Shown: positions 52,395-61,909, numbered from the stretch's first letter. The stretch: 64,000 bases of DNA from Synechococcus sp. CS-1331 (GCA_025127975.1 JAHLYQ010000025.1:115281-179280), one strand, 5' to 3'. The notes: a model not told the origin generated them from the letters alone. Numbers and translations: made by a program.

Positions 52395-53527
52395 CAGTTA
52401 ACTCCGGAAACGAGATCGGGGAAACGGCAGTGGCCATCGTGGGTGAGCAGGCAGCCCGCCACGATCGGATCCTCTTGGTCGAGCTGGAAGCCGGCTCCAT
52501 CGAGCACATGCTCCACCAGGGCGGCCAGGTTGCGGGCATAGAGGGCGCTGGCGTGGTTGGCAACCGAGCTGGGCAGGCCATCGCCACCGATCAGCTGCAC
52601 CCCGTTGCGCTCGACGGTCTGGCCGCAGACCGTGCCGGCACAGTTACCACCCTGGGCCACGGCCAGGTCAACCACCACCGAACCGGGCCGCATGCCCGCC
52701 AGCATCTCCTCAGAGATCAGCAGCGGCGCCCGCCGGCCGGGGACTAGGGCGGTGCAGATCACCATGTCTGCCAGGGCCAGCTGGTCGGCCAGCTGCTGGC
52801 GCTGGGCGGCGAGGAAGGCTTCGCTGGCGGCTTTCGCATAGCCGCCGGATTCGGCTGGCGCCTCCTCCTGCTCTGGCGGGGAGAGAAACCTGCCACCCAG
52901 GGATTCCACCTGTTCCTTGGCTGCAGGCCGCACATCACTGACGTAGACCACCGCTCCAAGACGGCGGGCTGTGGCAAGGGCCTGCAGGCCCGCCACCCCC
53001 GCACCCAGGATCAGGGCGCGGGCGGGCTGGATCGTGCCTGCAGCTGTCATCAGCATGGGCACATAGCGATCCAGGGCCGCAGCAGCCAACAGAACCGCCT
53101 TGTAACCGGCGATGTTCGCCTGGGATGAGAGCACATCCATGCTCTGGGCCCGGCTGATGCGGGGCAGCAGCTCGAGCGCCAGGGCCGACACCCGGCGGGC
53201 CAGGAGCTGCTCCACCAAATCCACCGCTCCGTAGGGGGAGAGCAAACCGGCCACCAGGGTCCCTGGCTTGAGCTGGTCCAGCAGCTCAGCGGCCGGTGGA
53301 TTGACGCAGAGCACCGCATCAATCTCCCCGCCAAAGTTGGCTTCCGGCTCCACCAGCCGGGCCCCGGCCTCGGAGAAATCGCCATCGCTGTAGCCGGCAG
53401 CCAGGCCCGCACCCTGTTGCACCCGCACATCCAGGCCGCGGGCCCGCAGCCTGCGCACGGTTTCCGGGGTCGCCGCCACCCGACACTCACCAGGACTGCG
53501 TTCCCGCAGAATCAGTACATCAGCCAA
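52394..53527 (-). CDS. pntAA: NAD(P) transhydrogenase subunit alpha 1 (NAD domain)
   Basis: The 377-residue soluble NAD(H)-binding subunit has LRERSPGECRVAATPETVRR, LSPYGAVDLVEQLLARRVSA, SSQANIAGYKAVLLAA, ALILGAGVAGLQALATARRLGA and CTALVPGRRAPLLI. I place the start at TTG 53527 (LADVLILRER), where family similarity begins; an upstream in-frame GTG at 53590 would add 21 unlike residues. Confidence 0.9.
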   Translation of the reverse strand: MADVLILRERSPGECRVAATPETVRRLRARGLDVRVQQGAGLAAGYSDGDFSEAGARLVEPEANFGGEIDAVLCVNPPAAELLDQLKPGTLVAGLLSPYGAVDLVEQLLARRVSALALELLPRISRAQSMDVLSSQANIAGYKAVLLAAAALDRYVPMLMTAAGTIQPARALILGAGVAGLQALATARRLGAVVYVSDVRPAAKEQVESLGGRFLSPPEQEEAPAESGGYAKAASEAFLAAQRQQLADQLALADMVICTALVPGRRAPLLISEEMLAGMRPGSVVVDLAVAQGGNCAGTVCGQTVERNGVQLIGGDGLPSSVANHASALYARNLAALVEHVLDGAGFQLDQEDPIVAGCLLTHDGHCRFPDLVSGVN

Positions 53528-53626
53528 GGGGATCGCCTGTAGCCATCTACCTATTAGGGGGGAATGGCCCGCCCGGGGGCAATACGGCACCTACAAATGT
53601 GCGCAGTTGCCCATGGGGCGCTGGCA

Positions 53627-53815
53627 TCAAAACAGGGGCAACAACTCCTCTTCCACGCAGCTGGCCTGGGGCAGGGCTCCCTGGCGCCTCAGCTGGCGGG
53701 CCCGCAGAATCATCGGGTCGATGTCGCACTCCAACGCCCAGCAGAGGCTCAGATGCTGGCGGTGCAGGGCATCTGACCAGGCCCAGCAACCCGGGTCATG
53801 GAAGGGGATGGCCAT
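53627..53815 (-). CDS. Small conserved-looking protein between pntAA and helicase
   Basis: From ATG 53815 the frame gives 62 residues: AIPFHDPGCWAWSDALHRQH, then LSLCWALECDIDPMILRARQ, ending VEEELLPLF. It is helical with several Trp and Cys residues. I do not recognise it. It stands upstream of the pnt operon on the same strand. Confidence 0.5.
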   Translation of the reverse strand: MAIPFHDPGCWAWSDALHRQHLSLCWALECDIDPMILRARQLRRQGALPQASCVEEELLPLF

Positions 53816-53945
53816 GGGGGATGGGTGGCGCCGGCCCGGGGGGATGGTCAAAAGTTAGGCCCGGCACGCCCCAAACCTATTAGGCCAGATCACTCATTTG
53901 CAGCGGGGCTGGTCTGGCCCCACCCGCCTTCGACACAATGGCGCC

Positions 53946-55406
53946 ATGGGGTTCCCTTCCTTTGATCTGGGCCTGACAACAGGTGGTGCGGCCCCAACCC
54001 TGCGACCCAGGCAATGGCAGAGCCGGCTGATCCAGCTGCTGAGAGCCCGACTGCTCAATCCCGAACCAGGGGGCCATGACGTGCTGATCCACGCCGGGCC
54101 GGGAGCCGGCAAAACCCTGGGAGCCCTGCTCAGCTTCCAGGCCATGCAGCGGGAAGGCCGGATTGGTCACTTCGTGGTGTTCTGCCATCGCAGTTCAATC
54201 GCCCGCCAATGGCTGGCGGCGGCGGCACGACTCAATCTGCAGCTGGTGGAGTGGGAGCCGGAGCAGGGGCTGGCGGCCCTCCATCCCAGCCGCGGCTGGG
54301 ATGGACTGCTGCTGAGCTACCAGAGCGCAGGTCGGCACCGCCGCCCGCTCAGCGCGGCCCTGGGAGCAGGGAGCCTGGGGCCCTGGCTGGCGATCGCCGA
54401 TGAGGTCCATCACCTCGGGCTCGATCCCGACGAACCGGAGGCCGCCGCCTGGGGCTTTGCCTTCGGCCAGCTCACCAGCGGAGCCCGGCTGAGGCTTGGG
54501 CTCACGGGAACCCCCTTCCGAGCCGACAACCTGGCCTTCTGCGCTGCCCGCCGGGTGCGGGTGCGCGAGGGCGAGGAGGAAATCGAGCGCATCGTCCCAG
54601 ACCTGAGCATTGCCCCCCGCCAACTGATCCAGGCCGGCGACGTGCGCCCCCTGGAATTTCGTTTTCAGGACGGCTGGGTGGACCACGGCAGACCCCAGGA
54701 CGGCGCTCCTACGGAGACCTCACCGCTCTCGGGTGAAGAGCGCGAGAGCTGGCGGGCTCGCAACCTACGCCGCGCCATTCGCCTGGGGGACTCGAGCTGC
54801 ATCGCCCTGCGGCTCCTGCTCAATGCCCGCAAACGGCTCGAGCTGGTGCGCCCCAGCCACCCGGAGGCCGGCGGACTGGTAATAGCCCGCGACATCGCCC
54901 ATGCCAGGCGCATCACGGGCCTGCTCGAAGAGCAGGGCGATCGGGTGCACCTGGTGCACTCCCAAGACCCGGCAGCCGCCACCCGACTGGCCGGCTTCCA
55001 GGCCGGGGAGGCCGACTGGCTGGTGAGCATAGATATGTGCGCCGAGGGCTTCGATGCCCCAAGGCTGCGGGTAGTGGCCTACCTCACCACCGTTGTCACC
55101 CGCAGTCGCTTCGTGCAGGCGATCACCCGGGCCGTGCGCATCGATGGCGGCCGCAGCAGCCTGGAAGCCATACCTCGGGATCCCTCCTACGTATTCGCCC
55201 CTGCCGACCCCCTGCTGATCCGCTATGCCCGCAGCTGGTCCATAAGCGAGCCCTACCTGATTCGCCCCAAGCTGGCCACTCCCGGCTCAGAGAATGCCGG
55301 TGGCAACGGCGGCCAGCAGCCCCTCGAAACCGTTGGCGAAAGGGTTGGGCAGGTGATTCAGCTGGGGGGACCTGAACTGCCTGATTTTCTCGGTCAAAGG
55401 GCTTGA
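53946..55406 (+). CDS. Stand-alone SF2 DEAD/DEAH-box helicase
   Basis: The 486-residue protein has the SF2 motifs: Q-like LRPRQWQSRLIQLL, Walker A IHAGPGAGKTLGAL, FCHRSSIARQWL (Ia), DEVHH (II), LGLTGTPFRA (III), the second lobe with GGLVIARDIAHARRI (IV), SIDMCAEGFDAPRLRVV (V) and FVQAITRAVRIDGG (VI). It resembles the ATPase parts of type III restriction or UvsW/RAD25-like proteins but has no nuclease domain and no methylase neighbour. I start at ATG 53946 (MGFPSFDLGL). The target is unknown. Confidence 0.88.
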   Translation: MGFPSFDLGLTTGGAAPTLRPRQWQSRLIQLLRARLLNPEPGGHDVLIHAGPGAGKTLGALLSFQAMQREGRIGHFVVFCHRSSIARQWLAAAARLNLQLVEWEPEQGLAALHPSRGWDGLLLSYQSAGRHRRPLSAALGAGSLGPWLAIADEVHHLGLDPDEPEAAAWGFAFGQLTSGARLRLGLTGTPFRADNLAFCAARRVRVREGEEEIERIVPDLSIAPRQLIQAGDVRPLEFRFQDGWVDHGRPQDGAPTETSPLSGEERESWRARNLRRAIRLGDSSCIALRLLLNARKRLELVRPSHPEAGGLVIARDIAHARRITGLLEEQGDRVHLVHSQDPAAATRLAGFQAGEADWLVSIDMCAEGFDAPRLRVVAYLTTVVTRSRFVQAITRAVRIDGGRSSLEAIPRDPSYVFAPADPLLIRYARSWSISEPYLIRPKLATPGSENAGGNGGQQPLETVGERVGQVIQLGGPELPDFLGQRA

Positions 55407-55516
55407 ACCCCAATGGGGGCCTGAGGGCTCTGGGGCCACAATGCGACGTTGTGTCAACCACTACCTCAGGAAGGGCCCCGTGCCGGCAACTTGGTACGAA
55501 CCAACGCAGTAGGGGA

Positions 55517-55753
55517 ATGGACGCCGCAGTCAATCGCCGTCTCACCGTTGCTGTCAGCTGGGCCCTAGCCCGCAGGGCCACCCTGGATTGCCAGGAGCAT
55601 TTCGAAGAAAGCTTTGCCGTCACCGAGGAATTCAGGGAATGGCTGGTGTGCCTGGAGGAGCATCCCGAACACCTCGCCGCCAACGTGCTGATGGTGCCCA
55701 CCAATCGCGCTGAGCTGAGCCAGCCCGAAATGGATGGGCTCCTGGAAATCTGA
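55517..55753 (+). CDS. Conserved small protein of unknown function
   Basis: The 78-residue product starts MDAAVNRRLTVAVSWALARR, has EHFEESFAVTEEFREWLVCL and ends in an acidic stretch. It appears all-helical. The start is ATG 55517 with AGGGGA just before it. The longer frame from 55403 overlaps the helicase stop region and lacks protein-like composition. Confidence 0.65.
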   Translation: MDAAVNRRLTVAVSWALARRATLDCQEHFEESFAVTEEFREWLVCLEEHPEHLAANVLMVPTNRAELSQPEMDGLLEI

Positions 55754-55803
55754 GCAGAGCCGACCATCCCCTAGGCTTAAGTCATACTCAGTCCGCTTTA
55801 GTC

Positions 55804-57207
55804 ATGACATCCCCGGGGATGGCTGCAGGCCCTTCTTCCAATTCGGCCGGAGCCCTGGAGAACCTGGTGATTGTGGGGTCCGGCCCTGCCGGCTACACCG
55901 CAGCCATCTACGCCGCCCGGGCCAACCTGAGCCCCCTGCTGATCACCGGCTTTCAGGACGGCGGCATTCCCGGCGGCCAGCTGATGACCACCACCCACGT
56001 TGAAAACTATCCGGGCTTTCCCGACGGCATCCTCGGCCCGGAGCTGATGGACAAGATGAAAGCCCAGGCCGTGCGCTGGGGCACCCGCCTGGTGGAGGCC
56101 GATGCCACTGCCATCGACCTCTCCCAGCGGCCCTACTTGATCACCGCCGAAGGCCAAACCATCCAGGCCCAGGCCCTGATCCTGGCGACCGGCGCCAGTG
56201 CCAACCGACTTGGGCTTCCCAGCGAAGAGCTGTTCTGGAGTAAGGGCATCAGCGCCTGCGCCATCTGCGATGGCGCCACCCCCCAGTTCCGTCAGGCCGA
56301 ATTGGCCGTGGTGGGTGGCGGTGATTCCGCCTGCGAAGAGGCGGTGTATCTCACCAAATACGGCAGCCAGGTGCACCTAATCGTGCGCGGCGAAAAGCTA
56401 CGTGCCAGCGGCGCCATGGCCGACCGGGTGCTGACCAACCCCGCCATCACCGTGCACTGGAACCGCCAGGTGGCCGACGCCAGCGGCGGCGACTGGCTGG
56501 AAGCCATCACCCTCCGCGATGTCAACAGTGGCGCCAGCGAGGAACTGGCCATCAAGGGCCTCTTCTATGCCATCGGCCACACCCCCAACACCCGCCTGCT
56601 CACGGGCCAGCTGGAAGTGGATGGGCACGGCTACCTGGTGACCAGGCCCGGCCGCCCCGAAACCAGCATGGAGGGAGTGTTCGCGGCCGGCGACGTGGCC
56701 GATGCCGAATGGCGCCAGGGCATCACCGCGGCCGGCAGCGGCTGCCAGGCGGCCCTGGCCGCCGAACGCTGGCTCAGCCACCACGATCTGGCGGTCACCG
56801 TCAGCCACGAGCCGGTCGATCCCGCCGAAGTGGGGGAACCGCGGCGCACGGCCGAAAGCGACGAAACCAACTACGACCCCGCTGCCCTCTGGCAGAAGGG
56901 CGGCTATGCCCTGCGCAAGCTATACCACGACAGCAACAAGCCCCTGCTGGTGGTCTACACCTCACCCACCTGCGGGCCCTGTCACGTGCTCAAGCCCCAG
57001 CTCAAGCGGGTGCTCGACGAACTCGGCGGTGCCTCCCAGGGAGTGGAGATCGACATCGAAGCCGATCAGGAGATCGCCGCCCAGGCCGGGGTAACCGGCA
57101 CACCCACGGTGCAGCTCTTTTTCCAGAAGGAGCTCAAGCAGACCTTCCGCGGCGTGAAGCAGCGCAGCGAATTCAAGGCCGCCATCGAAGGCCTGCTGGG
57201 GCCCTAG
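55804..57207 (+). CDS. ntrC: NADPH-thioredoxin reductase with fused thioredoxin (NTRC)
   Basis: The 467-residue protein fuses two redox modules. The reductase part has the FAD motif VIVGSGPAGYTAAIYAARAN, the active cysteines CAIC in SACAICDGATP, and the NADPH motif VVGGGDSACEEAVYL. After a linker at about residues 345-365 comes a thioredoxin domain with YTSPTCGPCHVLKPQ and GTPTVQLFF. NTRC uses NADPH to reduce 2-Cys peroxiredoxins and tune photosynthetic enzymes. The symbol here means the reductase, not the nitrogen regulator. The last four bases overlap infA. Confidence 0.96.
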   Translation: MTSPGMAAGPSSNSAGALENLVIVGSGPAGYTAAIYAARANLSPLLITGFQDGGIPGGQLMTTTHVENYPGFPDGILGPELMDKMKAQAVRWGTRLVEADATAIDLSQRPYLITAEGQTIQAQALILATGASANRLGLPSEELFWSKGISACAICDGATPQFRQAELAVVGGGDSACEEAVYLTKYGSQVHLIVRGEKLRASGAMADRVLTNPAITVHWNRQVADASGGDWLEAITLRDVNSGASEELAIKGLFYAIGHTPNTRLLTGQLEVDGHGYLVTRPGRPETSMEGVFAAGDVADAEWRQGITAAGSGCQAALAAERWLSHHDLAVTVSHEPVDPAEVGEPRRTAESDETNYDPAALWQKGGYALRKLYHDSNKPLLVVYTSPTCGPCHVLKPQLKRVLDELGGASQGVEIDIEADQEIAAQAGVTGTPTVQLFFQKELKQTFRGVKQRSEFKAAIEGLLGP

Positions 57208-57470
57208 CGACGCCGGGGGCCGCCTGGACGGTTGCCGCCCGGACGCGGACCGGCGGCTGCGTTGCGCTCCCGATAGGTGATCCGGCCACGGGTGAGGTCG
57301 TAGGGGCTGATCTCGACAAGCACTTTGTCGCCCGCCAGCAGCTTGATCCGGAACTTGGTGAGCTTGCCCGCCGCGCGGCAGAGGCACTGGTGACCAGCCG
57401 GCTGCTCCAGGGTAACCAGGTAAAACCCGTTGCCCTGCTCCTTTTCAATCACACCGGAGGTCTCAATCAT
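57204..57470 (-). CDS. infA: Translation initiation factor IF-1 family
   Basis: The 88-residue product is an S1-like OB fold: GVIEKEQGNGFYLVTLEQPA, CRAAGKLTKFRIKLLAGDKV, EISPYDLTRGRITYRER. It matches IF-1, which blocks the A site during initiation. It carries a basic Gly/Pro/Arg-rich tail (residues 72-88) and an internal C-L-C pair, both unusual for the main bacterial IF-1, so it could be a second, divergent IF-1-like copy. Confidence 0.85.
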   Translation of the reverse strand: MIETSGVIEKEQGNGFYLVTLEQPAGHQCLCRAAGKLTKFRIKLLAGDKVLVEISPYDLTRGRITYRERNAAAGPRPGGNRPGGPRRR

Positions 57471-57567
57471 GCGGGGGCGCTGGCTTGGGAATGAATCGCT
57501 GCCATCAGCTTAATTGCAGCCGCTCCGGGCGATAGTGTCTGCATTCATATGCCTCCCCGGCTCTGTC

Positions 57568-57657
57568 ATGGTTCTGCCGCCGCTTTCGATGGACCTGGGG
57601 CTGCTGCTGATCTCCATTGGCCTGGTGAATCTCTGGAAGGCCCGTCAGACCAGCTGA
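57568..57657 (+). CDS. Possible 29-residue membrane peptide
   Basis: ATG 57568 opens MVLPPLSMDLGLLLISIGLV, then NLWKARQTS. The middle is one short hydrophobic helix with a basic end, like many small photosynthetic or regulatory peptides. It sits directly before the pseudouridine synthase frame. It may be a real small protein or only a leader; I do not recognise it. Confidence 0.4.
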   Translation: MVLPPLSMDLGLLLISIGLVNLWKARQTS

Positions 57658-57667
57658 GCTCAGGACC

Positions 57668-58303
57668 CTGACCACCCTTCTCTTCCACAAGCCCTATGGG
57701 GTGTTGAGCCAGTTCAGCCCAGAACCGGCCAGCCGCTGGAGCTCCCTGGCGGAATTCATCGAGATCCCAGCGGTTTATGCGGCCGGGCGGCTCGATGCAG
57801 ACAGCGAAGGGCTGCTGCTGCTGACCAGCAAAGGACGGCTGCAACAGCGCCTCACCGATCCAACCTTCGGCCACTGGCGTCGCTACTGGGCCCAGGTGGA
57901 AGGCAATGCCGCCCAGCTGCAGGCAGGCCTGGGCCCGCTATGCCAGGGCGTCTTGATCCAGGGTCAGCGCACCCGGCCAGCCCGCTGCCGGGCCTTGCCC
58001 GCCGCAGAGCTGGCGGCAGCGGCGCTGCCCGCAAGGGAGCCGCCGATTCGCCACCGGATCAACGTGCCCACCAGCTGGCTCGAGCTTGAGCTGCGCGAGG
58101 GCCGCAACCGTCAGGTGAGGCGCATGACCGCTTCGGTTGGCCTGCCCACCCTGCGCCTGATCCGCGTCGCCATTGACCTGCTCGATGGCAAGCCGCCGCT
58201 GGATTTGGCCGGCCTGGCCCCGGGCGAATGGCGCCTTGCCAGTAGCACCGAATCGGAACGGCTGGACCAGATTTTGAGGCATGCTCCCAGCCCAGGGGCC
58301 TAG
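57668..58303 (+). CDS. Pseudouridine synthase, RsuA/RluE type
   Basis: The frame carries AAGRLDADSEGLLLLTSKGR with the catalytic Asp and ELREGRNRQVRRMTASVGLP, typical of the RsuA/RluB/E/F family. The family N-terminus TTLLFHKPYGVLSQFSPE is encoded upstream of the first GTG (57701), so the protein should begin near CTG 57668, giving 211 residues. A CTG start would be unusual; AGGA precedes it by only two bases. Modified substrate (16S or 23S) unknown. Confidence 0.85.
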   Translation: MTTLLFHKPYGVLSQFSPEPASRWSSLAEFIEIPAVYAAGRLDADSEGLLLLTSKGRLQQRLTDPTFGHWRRYWAQVEGNAAQLQAGLGPLCQGVLIQGQRTRPARCRALPAAELAAAALPAREPPIRHRINVPTSWLELELREGRNRQVRRMTASVGLPTLRLIRVAIDLLDGKPPLDLAGLAPGEWRLASSTESERLDQILRHAPSPGA

Positions 58304-58309
58304 GCAGAC

Positions 58310-58525
58310 TCAGCCCACCACATCTTTGAGCTCCCTTACGGTTTGCAGCTGGCCGTAGTAGTAGTTCGCCCGGGCACGGCGGTCGCCGTCGTCAAGACCA
58401 TCAAAGGCATCAAAACCCAGCGACTGCCAGAGTTCATGGCCGCAGGCCCGGTTGAGCTCTTCGATGGCCTCGGCCTCGAGATTGGCCAGTCGACGCTGGA
58501 GGTTCTTGATCTGGGCAACCGACAT
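58310..58525 (-). CDS. Small helical protein conserved in cyanobacteria
   Basis: The 71-residue product, MSVAQIKNLQRRLANLEAEA then IEELNRACGHELWQSLGFDA, is helical with a coiled-coil-like first half and a Tyr-rich region ANYYYGQLQ. I do not recognise a function. The stop lies six bases from the convergent pseudouridine synthase. Confidence 0.65.
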   Translation of the reverse strand: MSVAQIKNLQRRLANLEAEAIEELNRACGHELWQSLGFDAFDGLDDGDRRARANYYYGQLQTVRELKDVVG

Positions 58526-58591
58526 CTTGGTTACTGGGTAAAGCGCAGGGGCAGGACAAAGCAGCCCTAGCCGAATAGTACACCTGAACTG

Positions 58592-59554
58592 TTAAAAGGG
58601 CAGCTTTTTCTTGGCTTCCTTGTCGAGGTCTTTTTCCATCTCGCGCAGGCGCTTGAGGATGGTGTCGTAGTACTCCTTGAGATAGGCCTCCAGCCCAGTG
58701 GTTTCGGCAGGGTCGAGGCCGAAGGCCGCGTAGCTGGCCTCCATCGGCGCATCGAGGGCCTGGCCGCCCCCGGTCACCGCATCAAAGGCCAACCGCTCTG
58801 CCACGTTGAGGCTCGCCTCAAAGAAGCCGGTCACCGAACGCATCAGCCCCAACAGGGCCGGTGGCACCCGGAACACCCTGGCCTCCTTACCCGTAAAGCG
58901 CTCGCAGAGCTGGGTGATCTCACTGGTGGTCCAGGCGCGCGGACCCACCACCGGGAAGGCCTGGCGCACGGTTTCGGCATGGTCGATGGCCGCCACGGCA
59001 AAACGGGCCATGTCCTGGGTATTCATGTAGGCAATCGGGGTGGGCGCACCGCTGACCCAAACCGTTTGGCTCTCCAGCACGGGAATCGCAAACTGACTGA
59101 TCACCCCCTGCATGAAGGCCACCCCCCGCAGGATCGTGTAGTCCAGATCCGAGGCCATCAGCCAGTCTTCGCTGCAGGCCTTGATATCCATAAGCGGCAC
59201 TTCGCGGTGCTGGTGCGCATCCAGCAGGGACACAAACACCAGTCGCTTCAGCTCGGCGCCCTTGCAGGCGGAGAAGAGATTTTGTTTGCCACCCCAGTCG
59301 ATGTCATAGGAACTGGCTGAATCGGTAGCCCGGGCCGTGGCCGCATCGATCACAGCTTCCTGGCCTTCAAGGGCATAGACCAGGCTGTCGGGTTCGAGCA
59401 GATCACCGCGGGTGAGCTCGCAACCCCACTCCTGCAAAAAGGATGCCTTGCGAGGTGATCGCACCATGCAGCGCACCTGGTGGCCAGCATCGAGGGCGCG
59501 GCGAGCAACCTGACGCCCCAGGGTGCCCGTTCCGCCAACCACCAGAACCCGCAT
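58592..59554 (-). CDS. ycf39: Ycf39-like atypical SDR, photosystem II assembly factor
   Basis: The 320-residue protein has the atypical SDR motif VLVVGGTGTLGRQVARRAL, LEGQEAVIDAATARA and KRLVFVSLLDAHQHREVPLMD with DYTILRGVAFMQGV. This matches Ycf39, which works with small HLIP proteins in delivering chlorophyll to the D1 protein during PSII assembly. I use ATG 59554; a TTG two codons earlier is possible. petM lies upstream, a common cyanobacterial arrangement. A basic lysine-rich tail ends the protein. Confidence 0.9.
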   Translation of the reverse strand: MRVLVVGGTGTLGRQVARRALDAGHQVRCMVRSPRKASFLQEWGCELTRGDLLEPDSLVYALEGQEAVIDAATARATDSASSYDIDWGGKQNLFSACKGAELKRLVFVSLLDAHQHREVPLMDIKACSEDWLMASDLDYTILRGVAFMQGVISQFAIPVLESQTVWVSGAPTPIAYMNTQDMARFAVAAIDHAETVRQAFPVVGPRAWTTSEITQLCERFTGKEARVFRVPPALLGLMRSVTGFFEASLNVAERLAFDAVTGGGQALDAPMEASYAAFGLDPAETTGLEAYLKEYYDTILKRLREMEKDLDKEAKKKLPF

Positions 59555-59619
59555 TGCCAAAGATCAAGCGGGCCTGAGCCTAGGGGTCCGCAGAGCCCAA
59601 ACGTCAGGGCCAGGGGCGC

Positions 59620-59721
59620 TCAGTCGTTGTCAGCCAGTTTCAACAGCAGGGCACCACCCGCCAAGCCAATCGGAATCAACACCCAGAAGAGCGCGGCGGT
59701 ACCGAAGATTTCAGAGGCCAT
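59620..59721 (-). CDS. petM: Cytochrome b6-f complex subunit 7 (PetM)
   Basis: The 33-residue product begins [20 protein letters not shown] and ends LLKLADND. It is a single-helix subunit of the cytochrome b6-f complex and matches PetM closely. It was found by reading the sequence directly, as it is shorter than usual gene-calling limits. It lies 65 bases upstream of ycf39 on the same strand. Confidence 0.9.
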   Translation of the reverse strand: MASEIFGTAALFWVLIPIGLAGGALLLKLADND

Positions 59722-59743
59722 GGGCCGACGGGCAAACATTTCC

Positions 59744-60898
59744 CTATCTAGCAGCGCCCGGAGCAATTCCGACTAATTGGCCACCAGTCTGCAAAATCTC
59801 CCCCCAGGGAGCATCGCTGCGCAACTGGCCCGGCATCACTCCGCTGGCCTCAGCCAGCCAACCCTTGGTCCGCAGGGCGCCAACCAGGTCGGCCAGTGGC
59901 GGCGGGCCGCAGCCGAGGCGGCGGCCCAGCTCCGCCGTGGGCCAGCAGCGGGCGGGCAGGCCTGGATCGGCGGCAAACTGGGCGAGCAAACGGGCACTGC
60001 CTGGCCCAAGAATCGAGTTGTCGTCGGCGGCCATCGCGGCCAGGAAGCCTGGATCCTGCAGGGGCCCAATCCAGAGCGGTCCGCTGATAGCCAGCGGCGG
60101 CACCTGGTTTGCAGGGCAGAGGCACCCCTGCCACTGGCGCAGCCGAACCAGCTCCTGCACCTGCTGGTCGCCGCAACCATGGCAATGGGCCACCATCCCC
60201 AACTGGGCCTCCTGCCCACGGCTGGCCCGGCGCCGCAGCCTCACCGCCGTGCGGAAGGTGCGGCCCTCGCTGAAGCTGAACAGGGGTTCGAGGCCACGCC
60301 CCAGTGCCCAGGCCGCCCGCGCCACACTGCCGAGCTGGAGGCGCAGGGCCAGCTCCCAACTGGCGGGATGGGCCCGGGCGGCCGCCCCCAGCTTGCGAAC
60401 CGCCGCGGGGCGGTCGTGGCCGGTAGGGGAGCGGCCATCGGTGCTGGCGAGATAGAGGGCGCCATCGCAGGCCACCGCCTCCAACGCCAGGGCCAGCAGG
60501 GGGGCGGGGCAACCAAAGGCATCGAGATCCACCAACTCAAAGCGCTCCTGCCGCTGCAGACATCCCGCCAGCAGGTGCTGGGCCGTGAGGGCCGTGCAGC
60601 GCAGTCCGGCCTGGCCAGCCAGATTCGCCTCGAGCAGGGGTAGCCGGTCTGGATCGGCGTCGTTGACCCACACCGCCGCGGCCCCCGCCTCCCGGCCGTA
60701 GCGCAAACCCCTGATGCCGCAGCCAGCCATCGCATCGAGCACCCGCAGCGGCCCCCGCTCAGCCAACCGGCGCGCCAGCAGCACCCCCAGATCGCGGGAG
60801 GGACGAGATTCCGGTCGAAAAAAGCCCCTGCCAGGCTGCAGCCGGGCCAACCCTTCGCAATAGTGAGCGTCGGCTTGCTTGCCCAGGGGATCGACCAA
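59744..60898 (-). CDS. Trm1-type tRNA (guanine-26-N2)-methyltransferase
   Basis: The 384-residue protein has [40 protein letters not shown] (SAM-binding loop), [30 protein letters not shown] and a zinc-type C-x-x-C in HCHGCGDQQ. This is the Trm1 family, which makes m2G/m2,2G26 in tRNA; the family is mostly archaeal and eukaryotic but occurs in cyanobacteria. The start is TTG 60898, sharing a base with the divergent hydrolase gene. Confidence 0.88.
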   Translation of the reverse strand: MVDPLGKQADAHYCEGLARLQPGRGFFRPESRPSRDLGVLLARRLAERGPLRVLDAMAGCGIRGLRYGREAGAAAVWVNDADPDRLPLLEANLAGQAGLRCTALTAQHLLAGCLQRQERFELVDLDAFGCPAPLLALALEAVACDGALYLASTDGRSPTGHDRPAAVRKLGAAARAHPASWELALRLQLGSVARAAWALGRGLEPLFSFSEGRTFRTAVRLRRRASRGQEAQLGMVAHCHGCGDQQVQELVRLRQWQGCLCPANQVPPLAISGPLWIGPLQDPGFLAAMAADDNSILGPGSARLLAQFAADPGLPARCWPTAELGRRLGCGPPPLADLVGALRTKGWLAEASGVMPGQLRSDAPWGEILQTGGQLVGIAPGAAR

Positions 60899-61872
60899 TG
60901 ACTCGGAGCAACCAGCCTGACCCCTCGGCCAGCGGCCACAGAAATAGCGGTGCCGACTGGGGGGTCCATGCCGAGTGGCGCTGGGCTGGGCAAAGCTGCC
61001 ACTGGCGGGTGCTGGGGGATAGGGCCTCGCCTGCCCTGGTGCTGGTGCACGGTTTCGCCGCTGGCAGCGGCCACTGGCGTCGCAACGCCGCGGTGTTGGC
61101 CGCCGCGGGCTGGCGGGTGTATGGGCTCGACCTGATTGGCTTTGGAGCCTCCAGCCAACCAGCCCTTTGGCTCGACAACCGCCTCTGGGCCAGGCAGCTG
61201 CGGGCCTTTATCGAGCAGGTGGTGCAGGCCCCGGTGGTGCTGGTGGGCCATTCGCTCGGGGGGTTGGTAGCCCTCAGCTGTGCCGTGTTCTTCCCCGATC
61301 TGGTGCGGGCCGTCGTGGCAGCGCCCTTGCCCGATCCCAGCTTGATGTTGCCGCCGGCCGGCAGCCATCCCCGCCGCAGGCCCTTGCTGCGGCGCCTGCG
61401 GCGCTGGCTGGTGAACCTGCTCTGCCGGCTGCTGCCGCTGGAGCTGCTGGTGCCACTGCTGGCCCATTCACCCCTGCTCGACCTAGGCATCCAATCGGCA
61501 TACCGCACCGCGGTGATCGGTGACGGGGAACTGCACCGGGTGATTGCCAAACCCGCCAGGCGACCCGGAGCCGTAAGGGCCCTGCGGGCCATGAGCATCG
61601 CCATGGCGCTGAGGCCCCAGGCCGCCACCGCTCCGGCCCTGCTGAAGCGGCTCAGCCAGCCGCTGCTATTGATCTGGGGTCTTGAAGACCGCCTGGTGCC
61701 CGTGCTAGTGGCCGAGCAAGTGGGTCGGTTGCGACCCGACCTTCCCTTGGAACTTATCGAGGGCAGCGGCCACTGCCCCCATGACGAGCACCCCGACGCC
61801 TTCAACGCCTTGCTTCTGCAATGGCTGGCCCAGCTGCCAGGGAGCGGCCCCGCCGCCAGCCCTGGGCGGTAA
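60898..61872 (+). CDS. Alpha/beta hydrolase
   Basis: The 324-residue protein has [30 protein letters not shown], the nucleophile elbow [13 protein letters not shown], the acid in [14 protein letters not shown] and the His in [15 protein letters not shown]. An Arg-rich cap segment lies at about 160-180. It resembles the plant and cyanobacterial hydrolases near chlorophyll metabolism, but the substrate is not identified. It is divergent from Trm1. Confidence 0.88.
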   Translation: MTRSNQPDPSASGHRNSGADWGVHAEWRWAGQSCHWRVLGDRASPALVLVHGFAAGSGHWRRNAAVLAAAGWRVYGLDLIGFGASSQPALWLDNRLWARQLRAFIEQVVQAPVVLVGHSLGGLVALSCAVFFPDLVRAVVAAPLPDPSLMLPPAGSHPRRRPLLRRLRRWLVNLLCRLLPLELLVPLLAHSPLLDLGIQSAYRTAVIGDGELHRVIAKPARRPGAVRALRAMSIAMALRPQAATAPALLKRLSQPLLLIWGLEDRLVPVLVAEQVGRLRPDLPLELIEGSGHCPHDEHPDAFNALLLQWLAQLPGSGPAASPGR

Positions 61873-61909
61873 TTTGGAACCCTGGCCAGCGCAGCGGGTT
61901 ACTCAGCTA

